Shown here: piece after piece, positions 35,364-44,153 of the stretch | Position numbering within the stretch: the first letter of the stretch is position 1 | Layout of the letters: every line of letters starts with the position of its first letter | Assembly (NCBI RefSeq): GCF_947490405.1 | Contig: NZ_CANLGU010000004.1 | Location: 186,001 to 250,000 of the forward strand | From: an uncultured Algibacter sp. | GTDB taxonomy: Bacteria; Bacteroidota; Bacteroidia; Flavobacteriales; Flavobacteriaceae | Direction: 5' to 3' | DNA: 64,000 nucleotides | The notes under the pieces: model-generated | What the model was told of the DNA's origin: nothing | Databases searched by the model: none | The model's input: the letters and a program-made list of their open reading frames with translations, nothing else | Translations under genes and position numbers: made by a program

Positions 35364-35846
35364 TTATTCATTTTTTATAAACTTCAAAGAAACACCATTT
35401 ATACAATGACGTTTGCCTGTTGTTTCTCTTGGGCCATCATTAAAAACATGTCCAAGGTGCCCGCCACAAGTAGCACAATGCTCTTCGGTTCTGGCATATC
35501 CTAAATCATAATCTGTAGAAAACGCTACATTACCTTTAATTTCTCTATCAAAACTAGGCCAACCAGTACCAGAATCAAATTTATGTTTACTTTTAAAAAG
35601 AGGAGTATCACAACCCTTGCATAAATACAAACCAGCTTCATAATTTTTATTCAATGGGCTAGTAAAAGCACGTTCGGTACCTGCTTGTCTTAATACATAA
35701 AATTCTTTAGGAGATAATTGGGTTTTCCATTCAGCTTCTGTCTTTTCAACTTTGTAAGTTACTTTTTTTTCTTCAGATTTTTTTTGAGCTAAAGAATTAC
35801 AATTAACAAAAAATACTAGAGTGATAACAATCAATAATTTATGCAT
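35364..35846 (-). CDS. msrB: peptide-methionine (R)-S-oxide reductase, exported lipoprotein form
   Basis: The 160-residue enzyme reduces methionine-R-sulfoxide in proteins. The Zn-binding cysteines (C76, C79 in LCKGCD; C124, C127 in HCATCGGHLGHVF), GTGWPSF and the catalytic C148 (KRHCINGVSLKF) are all present. The ORF track starts at 35930, but the ATG at 35846 gives a signal peptide with a lipobox-like LVFFVNC, implying a periplasmic or outer-membrane location rather than cytosol. It is followed by the DUF1572 gene. Confidence 0.9.
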   Translation of the reverse strand: MHKLLIVITLVFFVNCNSLAQKKSEEKKVTYKVEKTEAEWKTQLSPKEFYVLRQAGTERAFTSPLNKNYEAGLYLCKGCDTPLFKSKHKFDSGTGWPSFDREIKGNVAFSTDYDLGYARTEEHCATCGGHLGHVFNDGPRETTGKRHCINGVSLKFIKNE

Positions 35847-36053
35847 AGCTAAGTCGTTTTTTATTGTATTTAAGTCGTTTGTGTTTACCAAACTTAACAA
35901 TAATTCATCTAAGATAAATTTAATAGTCATTAAGTTATTTAAAGTATTAGATATTTTTATATTTTTGGATAGATGTGACTAATGGGTGAATTAGGTGTCA
36001 CAATTAAAAATACAATTTTTGTATTTCTACTAAATTAGTTAAATATAATAACG

Positions 36054-36872
36054 ATGAAAATTAAAAAGACATTCATTTTGTTAGCTATTGCTGTAATTGT
36101 TGTGGCATGTGCTACCAATCCATTTACAGGAAAAAAGACAATGGCATTAGTTCCTAACTCTCAATTGTTTCCAACAGCCTTTGCTCAATATAGTCAGTTT
36201 TTAAATGAAAACAAGGTTGTTACTGGCACTAAAGATGCAGAAATGATCACTCGTGTTGGTCAAAAAATTGCTGTAGCTGCAGAACGTTGGCTGAATTCTA
36301 ATGGGCATCAAGGATATTTAAAAGATTATAAATGGGAATATAATCTAGTTGATGATAAAACGGTAAATGCTTGGTGTATGCCAGGTGGAAAAATTGTGTT
36401 TTATACAGGTATATTACCAATTGCTAAAAATGAGGCAGGTGTAGCAGCAATTATGGGGCACGAGGTAGCTCATGCTCTAGCAAACCACGGACAACAAAGA
36501 ATGAGTGCAGGTATGTTACAACAATTTGGAGCTGTGGCAGGAAATATTGCGATAAAAGATGAGCAATCTAGAAATGCTTTTAATCAATATTACGGTATAG
36601 GTTCTCAATTAGGTGTTATGTTGCCTTTTAGCAGAAGTCATGAAACAGAGTCTGATCAAATAGGTATTTATTTAATGGCTATAGCTGGTTATAATCCTAA
36701 TGAAGCTGCAGAATTATGGAAGCGTATGAAAGCAAATAGTGGAGGACAAGCCCCACCAGAGTTTATGAGTACACACCCAGCTAACGATACAAGAATTGCT
36801 AACTTAACAAAGTGGGCGCCAAAAGCTAGGGCAGAAGCTCAAAAATTTGGGGTAACTACATTTAGACAATAG
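36054..36872 (+). CDS. M48 family metallopeptidase (lipoprotein)
   Basis: The 272-residue zinc peptidase has a lipoprotein signal (IAVIVVACATNPFTG, Cys at residue 19), the zinc motif GHEVAHALANHG (HEVAH at 136-140) and the third ligand in SHETESDQIGIYLMAIAGY. It is of the BepA/LoiP-like type that works on outer-membrane proteins in the periplasm. The gene is monocistronic and followed by a terminator. Confidence 0.9.
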   Translation: MKIKKTFILLAIAVIVVACATNPFTGKKTMALVPNSQLFPTAFAQYSQFLNENKVVTGTKDAEMITRVGQKIAVAAERWLNSNGHQGYLKDYKWEYNLVDDKTVNAWCMPGGKIVFYTGILPIAKNEAGVAAIMGHEVAHALANHGQQRMSAGMLQQFGAVAGNIAIKDEQSRNAFNQYYGIGSQLGVMLPFSRSHETESDQIGIYLMAIAGYNPNEAAELWKRMKANSGGQAPPEFMSTHPANDTRIANLTKWAPKARAEAQKFGVTTFRQ

Positions 36873-36903
36873 TTTACATATATAAAATATTTGATTACTT
36901 TAG

Positions 36904-36932
36904 AAGCTGCTCATAAACGGGCAGCTTTTTTA
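36904..36932 (+). terminator. Rho-independent terminator
   Basis: Stem aagctgctc / gggcagctt with a T-run, ending two bases before the ATG of the MFS gene at 36935. Confidence 0.75.
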
Positions 36933-36934
36933 TT

Positions 36935-38236
36935 ATGGCAGTATTGGAAAAAGGAAGTAAAAAACTTTTAAACGCTTGGGCATTTTACGATTGGGCTAAC
37001 TCGGTTTATACATTAACTATTGCGTCTTCTATATTTCCTCTCTTTTATTCTTCATTATTCGATTCTAAAGAAGATTTAGTTTCTGCTTTTGGTTTTACAA
37101 TGAAGCAAGAAACTTTAATTACCATTGTAACTGCATTCACATTTTTAGTTGTTGCTATTTTATCACCAATTCTCTCTGGAGTAGCAGATTATATTGGTAA
37201 TAAAAAGAATTTTATGAAATTCTTTTGCTATGTTGGTTCTGCTGGTTGTATAGGATTATATTGGTTTAACTTAAGTTTTGTTCATTTAAGTCTTTTGTTT
37301 TATTTTATGGGGTTAATTGGATATTGGGGAAGCTTAGTTTTTTATAACTCTTATTTGCCAGATATTGCATTTGAAGAGCAGCAAGATAGTATTAGTGCAA
37401 AAGGGTTTTCCATGGGTTATATAGGTAGTGTTCTTTTATTGATACTTAATCTAGTTATGGTAATGAGTCAAGAAGATAATGCTGATAAAATTGAAATGAT
37501 GCGTTACTCTTTCATTACAGTTGGTATTTGGTGGGCTTTATTTAGTCAATACACATTTTATATATTGCCTAAAGGTGTTTCCTCTGGACATAAAGTTACA
37601 AATGATATTGTGCTTAATGGTTTTCGTGAATTAAAATTAGTATGGAAACAATTAAAGCAAAACTTGAGGTTAAAGCGCTATTTATATGCTTTTTTTGTAT
37701 TTAGTATGGCTGTGCAAACCATTATGTTAATGGCTGTATATTTTGGAGAAAAAGAGATTGAATGGGTATCTGATAATGAAAAAACAATAGGTCTTATTGT
37801 TAGTATTCTAGTGATTCAATTAGTTGCAATTGTTGGTGCGATTTTAACGTCTAGATCAGCTTCTAAATATGGCAATATAAAAACTCTTATTACTATTAAT
37901 GCAATATGGATGTGTCTTTGTGTGTATGCCTATTTTATGATAACTCCACAAGAGTTTTACATTGCTGCAGGATTAGTAGGGTTAGTTATGGGAGGTGTTC
38001 AATCTTTAGGTCGTTCAACATATTCAAAGTTTTTGCCTGAGACTGATGATACTACATCGTATTTTAGCTTTTATGATGTAGCAGAAAAGATAGGTATTGT
38101 AATTGGTATGCTTATTTTCGCAGTTGTTTCTGAATATAAATCTATGCGATACGCTATTTTATTTCTGTTCGTATTCTTTTTAGCTGGAATTCTTTTATTG
38201 ATAAGAGTGCCTAAAAATGACTCGCAAGACGTTTAA
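36935..38236 (+). CDS. MFS transporter, UMF1 (Atg22-like) family
   Basis: This 433-residue protein has about 12 membrane helices and the UMF1 hallmark NAWAFYDWANSVYTLTI at the N-terminus, then FLVVAILSPILSGVADYIGNKKNFMKFFC. The C-terminal half carries GLVMGGVQSLGRSTYSKFLPE and SYFSFYDVAEKIGIVIGML. Atg22/UMF1 proteins are putative amino-acid or peptide exporters; substrates are unknown in bacteria. It starts directly behind the M48 terminator. Confidence 0.85.
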   Translation: MAVLEKGSKKLLNAWAFYDWANSVYTLTIASSIFPLFYSSLFDSKEDLVSAFGFTMKQETLITIVTAFTFLVVAILSPILSGVADYIGNKKNFMKFFCYVGSAGCIGLYWFNLSFVHLSLLFYFMGLIGYWGSLVFYNSYLPDIAFEEQQDSISAKGFSMGYIGSVLLLILNLVMVMSQEDNADKIEMMRYSFITVGIWWALFSQYTFYILPKGVSSGHKVTNDIVLNGFRELKLVWKQLKQNLRLKRYLYAFFVFSMAVQTIMLMAVYFGEKEIEWVSDNEKTIGLIVSILVIQLVAIVGAILTSRSASKYGNIKTLITINAIWMCLCVYAYFMITPQEFYIAAGLVGLVMGGVQSLGRSTYSKFLPETDDTTSYFSFYDVAEKIGIVIGMLIFAVVSEYKSMRYAILFLFVFFLAGILLLIRVPKNDSQDV

Positions 38237-38328
38237 GTTTCGTTTATCTAAAAAATCTTCATTTTGAAGTAAGAAATGACAGTTTAATAAATTGAATTCT
38301 TATGTTTGTTCAACTTTACAACAAACAA

Positions 38329-39258
38329 ATGAAAACTACTATTAAATTCCGTTACCTCTTTACGATTTTTTTCGCTTTATTATTTATAACCTCATGTAAT
38401 ATTGAGCCTTTTGAGGGCGAAATTCCAGAAGGAGAAATTGCAGAAGGTGATGATGATGTTTCAGGGGTTTTTCAAGTAGATTTTGATTCTCAAACTTATG
38501 TTGCAGATGTTGTTACAGCTTCAGTATCTGATGGTATAATTAACATATCAGGTTTAAAAGGAGATAACCAAGAGTTAATTACGTTAACTGTATTTGCAAG
38601 TACTGTGGGAACTTATAATATTGGTATTTCTGATGGTATTGAAGTGAATGGAGCAGCATACAATACCAATTCAAAAGATGGATCTGGAGACACTTGGATA
38701 GGGGCTACAAACTTTTTAGATAGCCAAGGGCAGATTACAATTACAGAAATTGATAATGAAGGTGAAACAATTTCTGGAACTTTTTTCTTTACTGGTCATA
38801 ATCCAGATTTAGGAATTAAAGAATTCACAAATGGAGTTTTTGAAAAAGTATCTTTCGCAGCAGTTTCATCAGGGTCAGGTGAAAATTCATTTTTCGCAAA
38901 AGTAGATGGTGTAGAATTTGTAGAAGAAAAAATTAATGCTATATCGGTAAGTGCTGGTGGTATTTCAAATTTAGGTATTAGTGCTACAATAGGTAGTTCG
39001 CGAGTTCTTGGTTTAAATTTGGATCCAAATGTTACTCCAGGAGAGTATGAACTTTCTACATTTGGAATACCTAGCGGATTATATAGTAAGTCTTTTAGTG
39101 AAAGCTTTTCTTCTGATTCGGGAAAGGTTGTTATTACGCTGCATGATAAAGCAAATAGAAGGATAGTTGGTACTTTTGAGTTCACAGCAAAATCTTTTTT
39201 AAGTCCAGATGAATCTTATGAGATTACTGAGGGTAGTTTTGATGTTACTTACTTTTGA
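38329..39258 (+). CDS. DUF6252-like lipoprotein with a duplicated domain
   Basis: About 309 residues from ATG 38329; the ORF track begins at 38302. There is a lipoprotein signal (FALLFITSCNIEPF) and an acidic linker. Two similar beta-rich domains follow, each of about 130 residues. The first begins GVFQVDFDSQTYVADVVTA and ends GTFFFTGHNPDLGIKEFTNG; the second begins NSFFAKVDGVEFVEEKINA and ends GTFEFTAKSFLSPDESYEIT. The pattern looks like two DUF6252-type units in tandem. Surface or periplasmic location; function unknown. A terminator follows at 39321-39353. Confidence 0.72.
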   Translation: MKTTIKFRYLFTIFFALLFITSCNIEPFEGEIPEGEIAEGDDDVSGVFQVDFDSQTYVADVVTASVSDGIINISGLKGDNQELITLTVFASTVGTYNIGISDGIEVNGAAYNTNSKDGSGDTWIGATNFLDSQGQITITEIDNEGETISGTFFFTGHNPDLGIKEFTNGVFEKVSFAAVSSGSGENSFFAKVDGVEFVEEKINAISVSAGGISNLGISATIGSSRVLGLNLDPNVTPGEYELSTFGIPSGLYSKSFSESFSSDSGKVVITLHDKANRRIVGTFEFTAKSFLSPDESYEITEGSFDVTYF

Positions 39259-39320
39259 TTCTAATGATGGTATATTAAATAAAAACAATTCAAGAGATAA
39301 AATCATATAGTGTAAATAAA

Positions 39321-39353
39321 AAAAAGCCATTTCCTTAGAAATGGCTTTTTTTT
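39321..39353. terminator. Bidirectional terminator
   Basis: Stem aaaagccatttc / gaaatggctttt with A-run and T-run, between convergent genes. Confidence 0.88.
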
Positions 39354-39380
39354 ATTGTCGTAAATATTTGATTGATTATT

Positions 39381-40106
39381 TTAGTTCTTAGAAATGTCAC
39401 CAGAACCAGCTATCTTTTTATCAACTTCAGGGTTGCCTCTGTAAACAATATCTCCTGACCCGGCAACTCTCGCTTTTAAAGTTTTATTGCTTACCACTTT
39501 CGCGTCTCCAGAGCCTGCGACAGCCACATCTGTATCATCGGATTGTAAATCAAATCCATGAAAGTCTCCTGATCCAGCAACTCTTGCTTCTAAGGTATTT
39601 GTTTTCCCTTCTAATGTTAAATCGCCCGATCCAGCAATAGCACCTTTTACAAAATCAGTTTCAACTTCAAGTTTAACATCTCCTGAGCCTGCTAGAGAAA
39701 CACTTAAGTCGTCTGATTTAATAATATCTTTATTGTATAAATCACCAGAACCAGCTAGGGATACTAAACTTATATCTTTAAAAGGGATAAAAACTTTAAT
39801 GGTATTGTTCTTATAACTCATACTAATACCTTTTTTAGTCTTAACAATTAACTGATCGCCCTTAACTTCGGTAATAACGTATTCTAAGAGATTGGAATCT
39901 CCCTCTAAAGTTAGTTTTCCTTCCTCGCCAGCTTCAAGAATAAAATCCATAGAGCCAGCACATTTAATACCATCATAATCACCAGTTGTTCTGGTTTCTT
40001 TAATAACGTTTCCGTTTCCTTTTACTTTTTTGTTTCCCCATAATTGTGCATAAGTAGTGCCTACTAGCATTAATGACATAAGTGTTAGAGTAATTGTTTT
40101 TTTCAT
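39381..40106 (-). CDS. DUF2807 (head GIN) domain protein with AGSGD repeats
   Basis: This 241-residue exported protein has a signal peptide (SLMLVGTTYAQ) and a DUF2807 domain. The motif AGSGD or GSGD recurs about seven times, one per coil, as in SLAGSGDLYN, SLAGSGDVKL, AIAGSGDLTL, RVAGSGDFHG, AVAGSGDAKV, RVAGSGDIVY and KIAGSGDISK. This gives a right-handed beta-helix-like solenoid, as reported for the fold. It is the last gene of a unit with an ECF sigma and an anti-sigma-like gene, and is probably under their control; its role is unknown. Confidence 0.87.
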   Translation of the reverse strand: MKKTITLTLMSLMLVGTTYAQLWGNKKVKGNGNVIKETRTTGDYDGIKCAGSMDFILEAGEEGKLTLEGDSNLLEYVITEVKGDQLIVKTKKGISMSYKNNTIKVFIPFKDISLVSLAGSGDLYNKDIIKSDDLSVSLAGSGDVKLEVETDFVKGAIAGSGDLTLEGKTNTLEARVAGSGDFHGFDLQSDDTDVAVAGSGDAKVVSNKTLKARVAGSGDIVYRGNPEVDKKIAGSGDISKN

Positions 40107-40118
40107 GATGTTTAAAAT

Positions 40119-40661
40119 TTAAATGATTGTTATTTGATTATTAGATTTTTTTAATACTTCTATTTTTTCTTTGGTATCTTGTATTACATTAATTCTGCTT
40201 TGAAAGTTTAGAATCATAGCGTCTAGAACTAATTGGTTATTTGGTTGTTCTTTTAAGCCTAATATTAATTGATTATAATCTTCTTCTAAAATTTTAATTT
40301 GAAACAAGGCATCAACAATTATTTCTTGATATTCTGGCATATCTTCACTATTCAGATTTTCTAATTCCTTTTTAAGAGAAGTCATAAATAGCGTTTCGGT
40401 TTTCGCCATTTCTGGCGAGATATCTGCTAGATTAATTTTGGTATCTTCTTTAGGTGAAAAAACAAAAAGGGACACTAATAAAGCAATTGATGCAGCAATA
40501 CCTAAAAATGGTTTCCAAATATTTTTGCTTCGATGATTAGTAATTGATTTTTGAGTATTAAGTTTTTGTAAAAAACGTGATTCATGCCCAAAATCTGGGT
40601 TTTCAATATCAAAATCGTTTTCAAGATTTTTGAATAAACTATCTATATTGTCTTTGCTCAT
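40119..40661 (-). CDS. anti-sigma-like membrane protein
   Basis: About 180 residues from ATG 40661 (MSKDNIDSLFKNLENDFDIE). The N-terminal cytosolic part has no recognised anti-sigma zinc motif. One membrane helix (IWKPFLGIAASIALLVSLFVF) follows, then a helical periplasmic part (DISPEMAKTETLFMTSLKKELENL). Being sandwiched between the ECF sigma gene and a DUF2807 gene suggests it sequesters the sigma factor. This is a prediction from topology and context. Confidence 0.7.
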   Translation of the reverse strand: MSKDNIDSLFKNLENDFDIENPDFGHESRFLQKLNTQKSITNHRSKNIWKPFLGIAASIALLVSLFVFSPKEDTKINLADISPEMAKTETLFMTSLKKELENLNSEDMPEYQEIIVDALFQIKILEEDYNQLILGLKEQPNNQLVLDAMILNFQSRINVIQDTKEKIEVLKKSNNQITII

Positions 40662-40671
40662 AATCAATTTT

Positions 40672-41232
40672 TTAAGAGATAATTAATTGTAGTTTTTGTC
40701 TTAAACTTTCCTTGGCTCTGGATATGGTTGTTCTGCAATTGGCATTAGTAATCTTCATAATCTCACTAATTTCCTCATAATCATAGCCTTCAATTAAATT
40801 GAGAGTTAATGCGATTCTATAGTTGTCTTTTAGTTTTTCCATAGTGCTTATAACTTGTTGTGCTTTTAAGTTTGTAAATTCATAATTGCTGTTGATTCCT
40901 TGTGAACTATCTTCAACTTTAAAGAGGATGTCATCAATTGATGTTTCTTTGGTCTTTATGTTTTTTTTGTACTGATATATACTATTGTTTACTACTATAC
41001 GCTTTAGCCATGGACCAAAAGTAGATGCGTTTTTTAAGTTGTTTAATTTTGTAAATGCCGTTAAAAACGAATCTTGCATAATATCTTCAGCTTCATAGCT
41101 GTTTTTTACAATACGTAATGAAACATTGTACATGGTTTTATAATATCTATTGTAAATTTCCAATTGCGCTGATTGGTTTTGGGATTTACAAAGATTTACA
41201 AGCTGTTCTGTGTTTAGTTTGGTTAGCGTCAC
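40672..41232 (-). CDS. ECF-type RNA polymerase sigma factor
   Basis: The 186-residue protein carries sigma region 2 (SYEAEDIMQDSFLTAFTKLNNLKNASTFGPWLKRIVVNNSI) and region 4 (YDYEEISEIMKITNANCRTTISRAKESLRQKL). The start is a GTG at 41232; no closer ATG fits. It heads an operon with the anti-sigma-like gene (11 bases between them) and the DUF2807 gene. Confidence 0.9.
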   Translation of the reverse strand: MTLTKLNTEQLVNLCKSQNQSAQLEIYNRYYKTMYNVSLRIVKNSYEAEDIMQDSFLTAFTKLNNLKNASTFGPWLKRIVVNNSIYQYKKNIKTKETSIDDILFKVEDSSQGINSNYEFTNLKAQQVISTMEKLKDNYRIALTLNLIEGYDYEEISEIMKITNANCRTTISRAKESLRQKLQLIIS

Positions 41233-41288
41233 AAAAATATCTTTACATTATAGATAGGTGGGTGTTCTATTTGTTACAGTTTTTCAAA

Positions 41289-41324
41289 AAAAAATCCCAC
41301 TTTATTCTTAAAGCAGGATTTTAA
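41289..41324 (-). terminator. Rho-independent terminator of clpC
   Basis: On the minus strand, stem aatcctgcttta / taaagtgggatt (with G-U pairs) is followed by a run of T; it lies just beyond the clpC stop codon. Confidence 0.75.
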
Positions 41325-41345
41325 TAGTTATTTAATTCAGTATTA

Positions 41346-43892
41346 TTAAGACTCCGTGGGCTTTTCAGCTTTATCAATGGTAATACTTAACTCTTCTGTT
41401 TTTTTGTCTAAATCTATTTTTATATTGTCACCATCTTGAAGGTTGGAAGCAACAATCTCTTCAGCTAGAGCATCTTCAACATATTTTTGTATAGCTCTTT
41501 TTAGTGGTCTAGCACCATACTGCTTATCAAAACCTTTTTCAGCAATAAAGTCTTTAGCACTATCAGTTAGTGTTAGGTTGTAACCTAGTCCTTTTATTCT
41601 TTTTAAAAGCTTTTCAAGTTCAATATCAATAATTTTATTGATGTCTTCTTTTTCAAGTGCATTAAATACAATAACATCGTCTATTCTATTTAAAAATTCT
41701 GGAGCAAATGATTTTTTTAATGCATTTTCAATAACACTTCTAGCATTGGCATCTTCTTGTGCTTTTTGAGAAGCGGTTCCAAAACCAATTCCTGTACCAA
41801 AATCTTTAAGTTTGCGTGCACCAATATTAGATGTCATGATAATGATAGTGTTTCTAAAATCAATCTTTCTACCTAAACTATCAGTTAAATATCCATCATC
41901 CAAAACTTGAAGTAGCATATTAAACACATCAGGATGCGCTTTCTCAATTTCATCTAATAAAATAACAGCATAAGGTTTTCTTCTAACCTTTTCAGTTAAT
42001 TGTCCGCCTTCTTCGTAACCTACATACCCAGGAGGCGCACCAATTAAACGCGATATAGCAAACTTTTCCATATACTCACTCATATCAATTCTAACAAGTG
42101 AATCTTCGCTATCAAATAACTCTCTAGATAAAACCTTGGCTAACTGCGTTTTACCAACTCCTGTTTGACCTAAAAATATGAAGGAACCAATAGGTTTGTT
42201 GGGGTCTTTAAGTCCTGCACGATTACGCTGAATGGCTTTAACTACTTTTGCCACAGCATCGTCTTGACCAATAACTTTTCCTTTAATAAGGTTTGGTAAT
42301 TCAGCCAATTTATTGATTTCAGTCTGAGCAATTCTATTTACAGGAACACCTGTCATCATTGAAACAACATCAGCAACATTATCTTCTGTAACAATTTCGC
42401 GGTGTTGTTTTGTTTCCTCTTCCCATTTTTCTTGGGCTACAGCTAATTCTTTTTCAAGACGCTTTTCATCATCTCTAAGTTTAGCAGCCTCTTCATATTT
42501 TTGCTTTCTAACAACAGCATTTTTAGATTCTTTAATGGCCTCTAGTTGCTTTTCAAGCTCAATAACTTGTTTAGGGACGTCAATGTTAGTTATGTGAACG
42601 CGTGATCCAGCTTCATCTAAAGCATCAATAGCTTTATCGGGCAGAAATCGTTCAGTCATATATCTGTTAGTTAACTTCACACAAGCTTCAATAGCTCCTG
42701 GAGTATAGTCAACATTATGATGATCTTCGTATTTACCTTTTATGTTATTAAGGATTTCTATAGTTTCTTCAACCGTGGTAGGTTCAACAATTACTTTTTG
42801 AAAACGACGTTCTAAGGCGCCATCTTTTTCTATATATTGTCTGTACTCATCCAAAGTTGTAGCACCTATGCATTGAATTTCCCCTCTGGCTAAGGCAGGT
42901 TTGAACATATTTGAAGCATCTAAACTTCCTGTAGCTCCGCCAGCACCTACAATGGTATGTATCTCATCAATGAATAAGATAACATCGTCGTTCTTTTCAA
43001 GCTCGTTCATAACAGCTTTCATACGTTCTTCAAATTGTCCGCGGTATTTCGTACCAGCAACTAAACTGGCTAAGTCTAGAGTAACTACGCGTTTATTGAA
43101 TAAAATACGAGAGACTTTTCGTTTAACAATTCTAAGTGCTAAACCTTCAGCAATGGCAGATTTACCAACACCAGGTTCTCCAATTAAAAGAGGGTTGTTT
43201 TTCTTTCTTCTACTTAAAACCTGAGAAACACGCTGAATTTCCTTTTCTCGCCCTACAACAGGGTCAAGCTTACCTTCTTCGGCTAAAGCTGTTAAATCAC
43301 GTCCAAAATTATCTAAAACAGGAGTTTTGGACTTCTTGTTGGACTTTCCGGTTGGGGAGTTAAAAATATCACCTTTTGAAGATTCTTCTTCTGGTATGTT
43401 CTCGTCATCTTGAAATTCAGATTTGGGCTCTATGTAATCGTTGTCGTTTGTAATCATAAGTTTAAATTGTTCTTTAACATTGTCATAGTCAACTTTTAAT
43501 TTATTTAAAAGCTTAGTAGTTGGGTCGTTTTCATTTCTCAAAATACACAATAATAAATGCGCTGTGTTAATGGAAGTGCTTTGAAAAAGTTTAGCTTCTA
43601 AAAAAGTAGTTTTTAAAGCACGTTCAGCTTGCCTAGTTAGGTGTAAGTTCTTTTTTTGATTAGACGCTATAGAGATATTTGGGTTCGCAGGACTAAGTAT
43701 TTCAACTTTTCGTCTTAAGTGGTTTAAATCTATATCTAAAGCGTTTAATATATTTATTGCTTTCCCATTTCCGTCTCGTAAGAGTCCAAGCATTAGGTGT
43801 TCAGTGCCAATAAAATCATGGCCCAAACGCAAGGCTTCTTCTTTGCTGTAAGCAATAACATCTTTTACTCTTGGTGAAAAATTATCATCCAT
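41346..43892 (-). CDS. clpC: ATP-dependent Clp protease ATP-binding subunit ClpC
   Basis: About 848 residues from ATG 43892 (MDDNFSPRVKDVIAYSKEEA); the ORF track begins seven codons earlier. Domains: two N-terminal Clp repeats (to about 145), a first AAA+ module (Walker A GEPGVGKSAIAEG, LFIDEIHTIVGAGG), a UVR-type linker (KNAVVRKQKYEEAAKLRDDEKRLEKEL) and a second AAA+ module (GQTGVGKTQLAKVL, LLDEIEKAHPDVFN). It unfolds proteins for ClpP. The presence of the UVR-like middle region identifies ClpC rather than ClpB. Monocistronic and divergent from gyrA. Confidence 0.95.
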   Translation of the reverse strand: MDDNFSPRVKDVIAYSKEEALRLGHDFIGTEHLMLGLLRDGNGKAINILNALDIDLNHLRRKVEILSPANPNISIASNQKKNLHLTRQAERALKTTFLEAKLFQSTSINTAHLLLCILRNENDPTTKLLNKLKVDYDNVKEQFKLMITNDNDYIEPKSEFQDDENIPEEESSKGDIFNSPTGKSNKKSKTPVLDNFGRDLTALAEEGKLDPVVGREKEIQRVSQVLSRRKKNNPLLIGEPGVGKSAIAEGLALRIVKRKVSRILFNKRVVTLDLASLVAGTKYRGQFEERMKAVMNELEKNDDVILFIDEIHTIVGAGGATGSLDASNMFKPALARGEIQCIGATTLDEYRQYIEKDGALERRFQKVIVEPTTVEETIEILNNIKGKYEDHHNVDYTPGAIEACVKLTNRYMTERFLPDKAIDALDEAGSRVHITNIDVPKQVIELEKQLEAIKESKNAVVRKQKYEEAAKLRDDEKRLEKELAVAQEKWEEETKQHREIVTEDNVADVVSMMTGVPVNRIAQTEINKLAELPNLIKGKVIGQDDAVAKVVKAIQRNRAGLKDPNKPIGSFIFLGQTGVGKTQLAKVLSRELFDSEDSLVRIDMSEYMEKFAISRLIGAPPGYVGYEEGGQLTEKVRRKPYAVILLDEIEKAHPDVFNMLLQVLDDGYLTDSLGRKIDFRNTIIIMTSNIGARKLKDFGTGIGFGTASQKAQEDANARSVIENALKKSFAPEFLNRIDDVIVFNALEKEDINKIIDIELEKLLKRIKGLGYNLTLTDSAKDFIAEKGFDKQYGARPLKRAIQKYVEDALAEEIVASNLQDGDNIKIDLDKKTEELSITIDKAEKPTES

Positions 43893-44153
43893 ATTATTTT
43901 GTCCTTTCTGCATTAAAAATACTAAAACATTTTACGTAAGACAAAAACTATACCTTAAATTGTCTGTAAAATGCTAATTGACAAAAAAAACTTTATAAAA
44001 TCAAAATTTTTGATATCATACTTATTAACTAAATAAGTCGTTAAAATTGTTAATAAATAACATGAAAAAGGAAAGTTGGTAGTCTTACTATGACTGTCTA
44101 AATTCTTATATTAGCATGTTTTGAAAATCACATAAAACTAAATTAAATTATTT

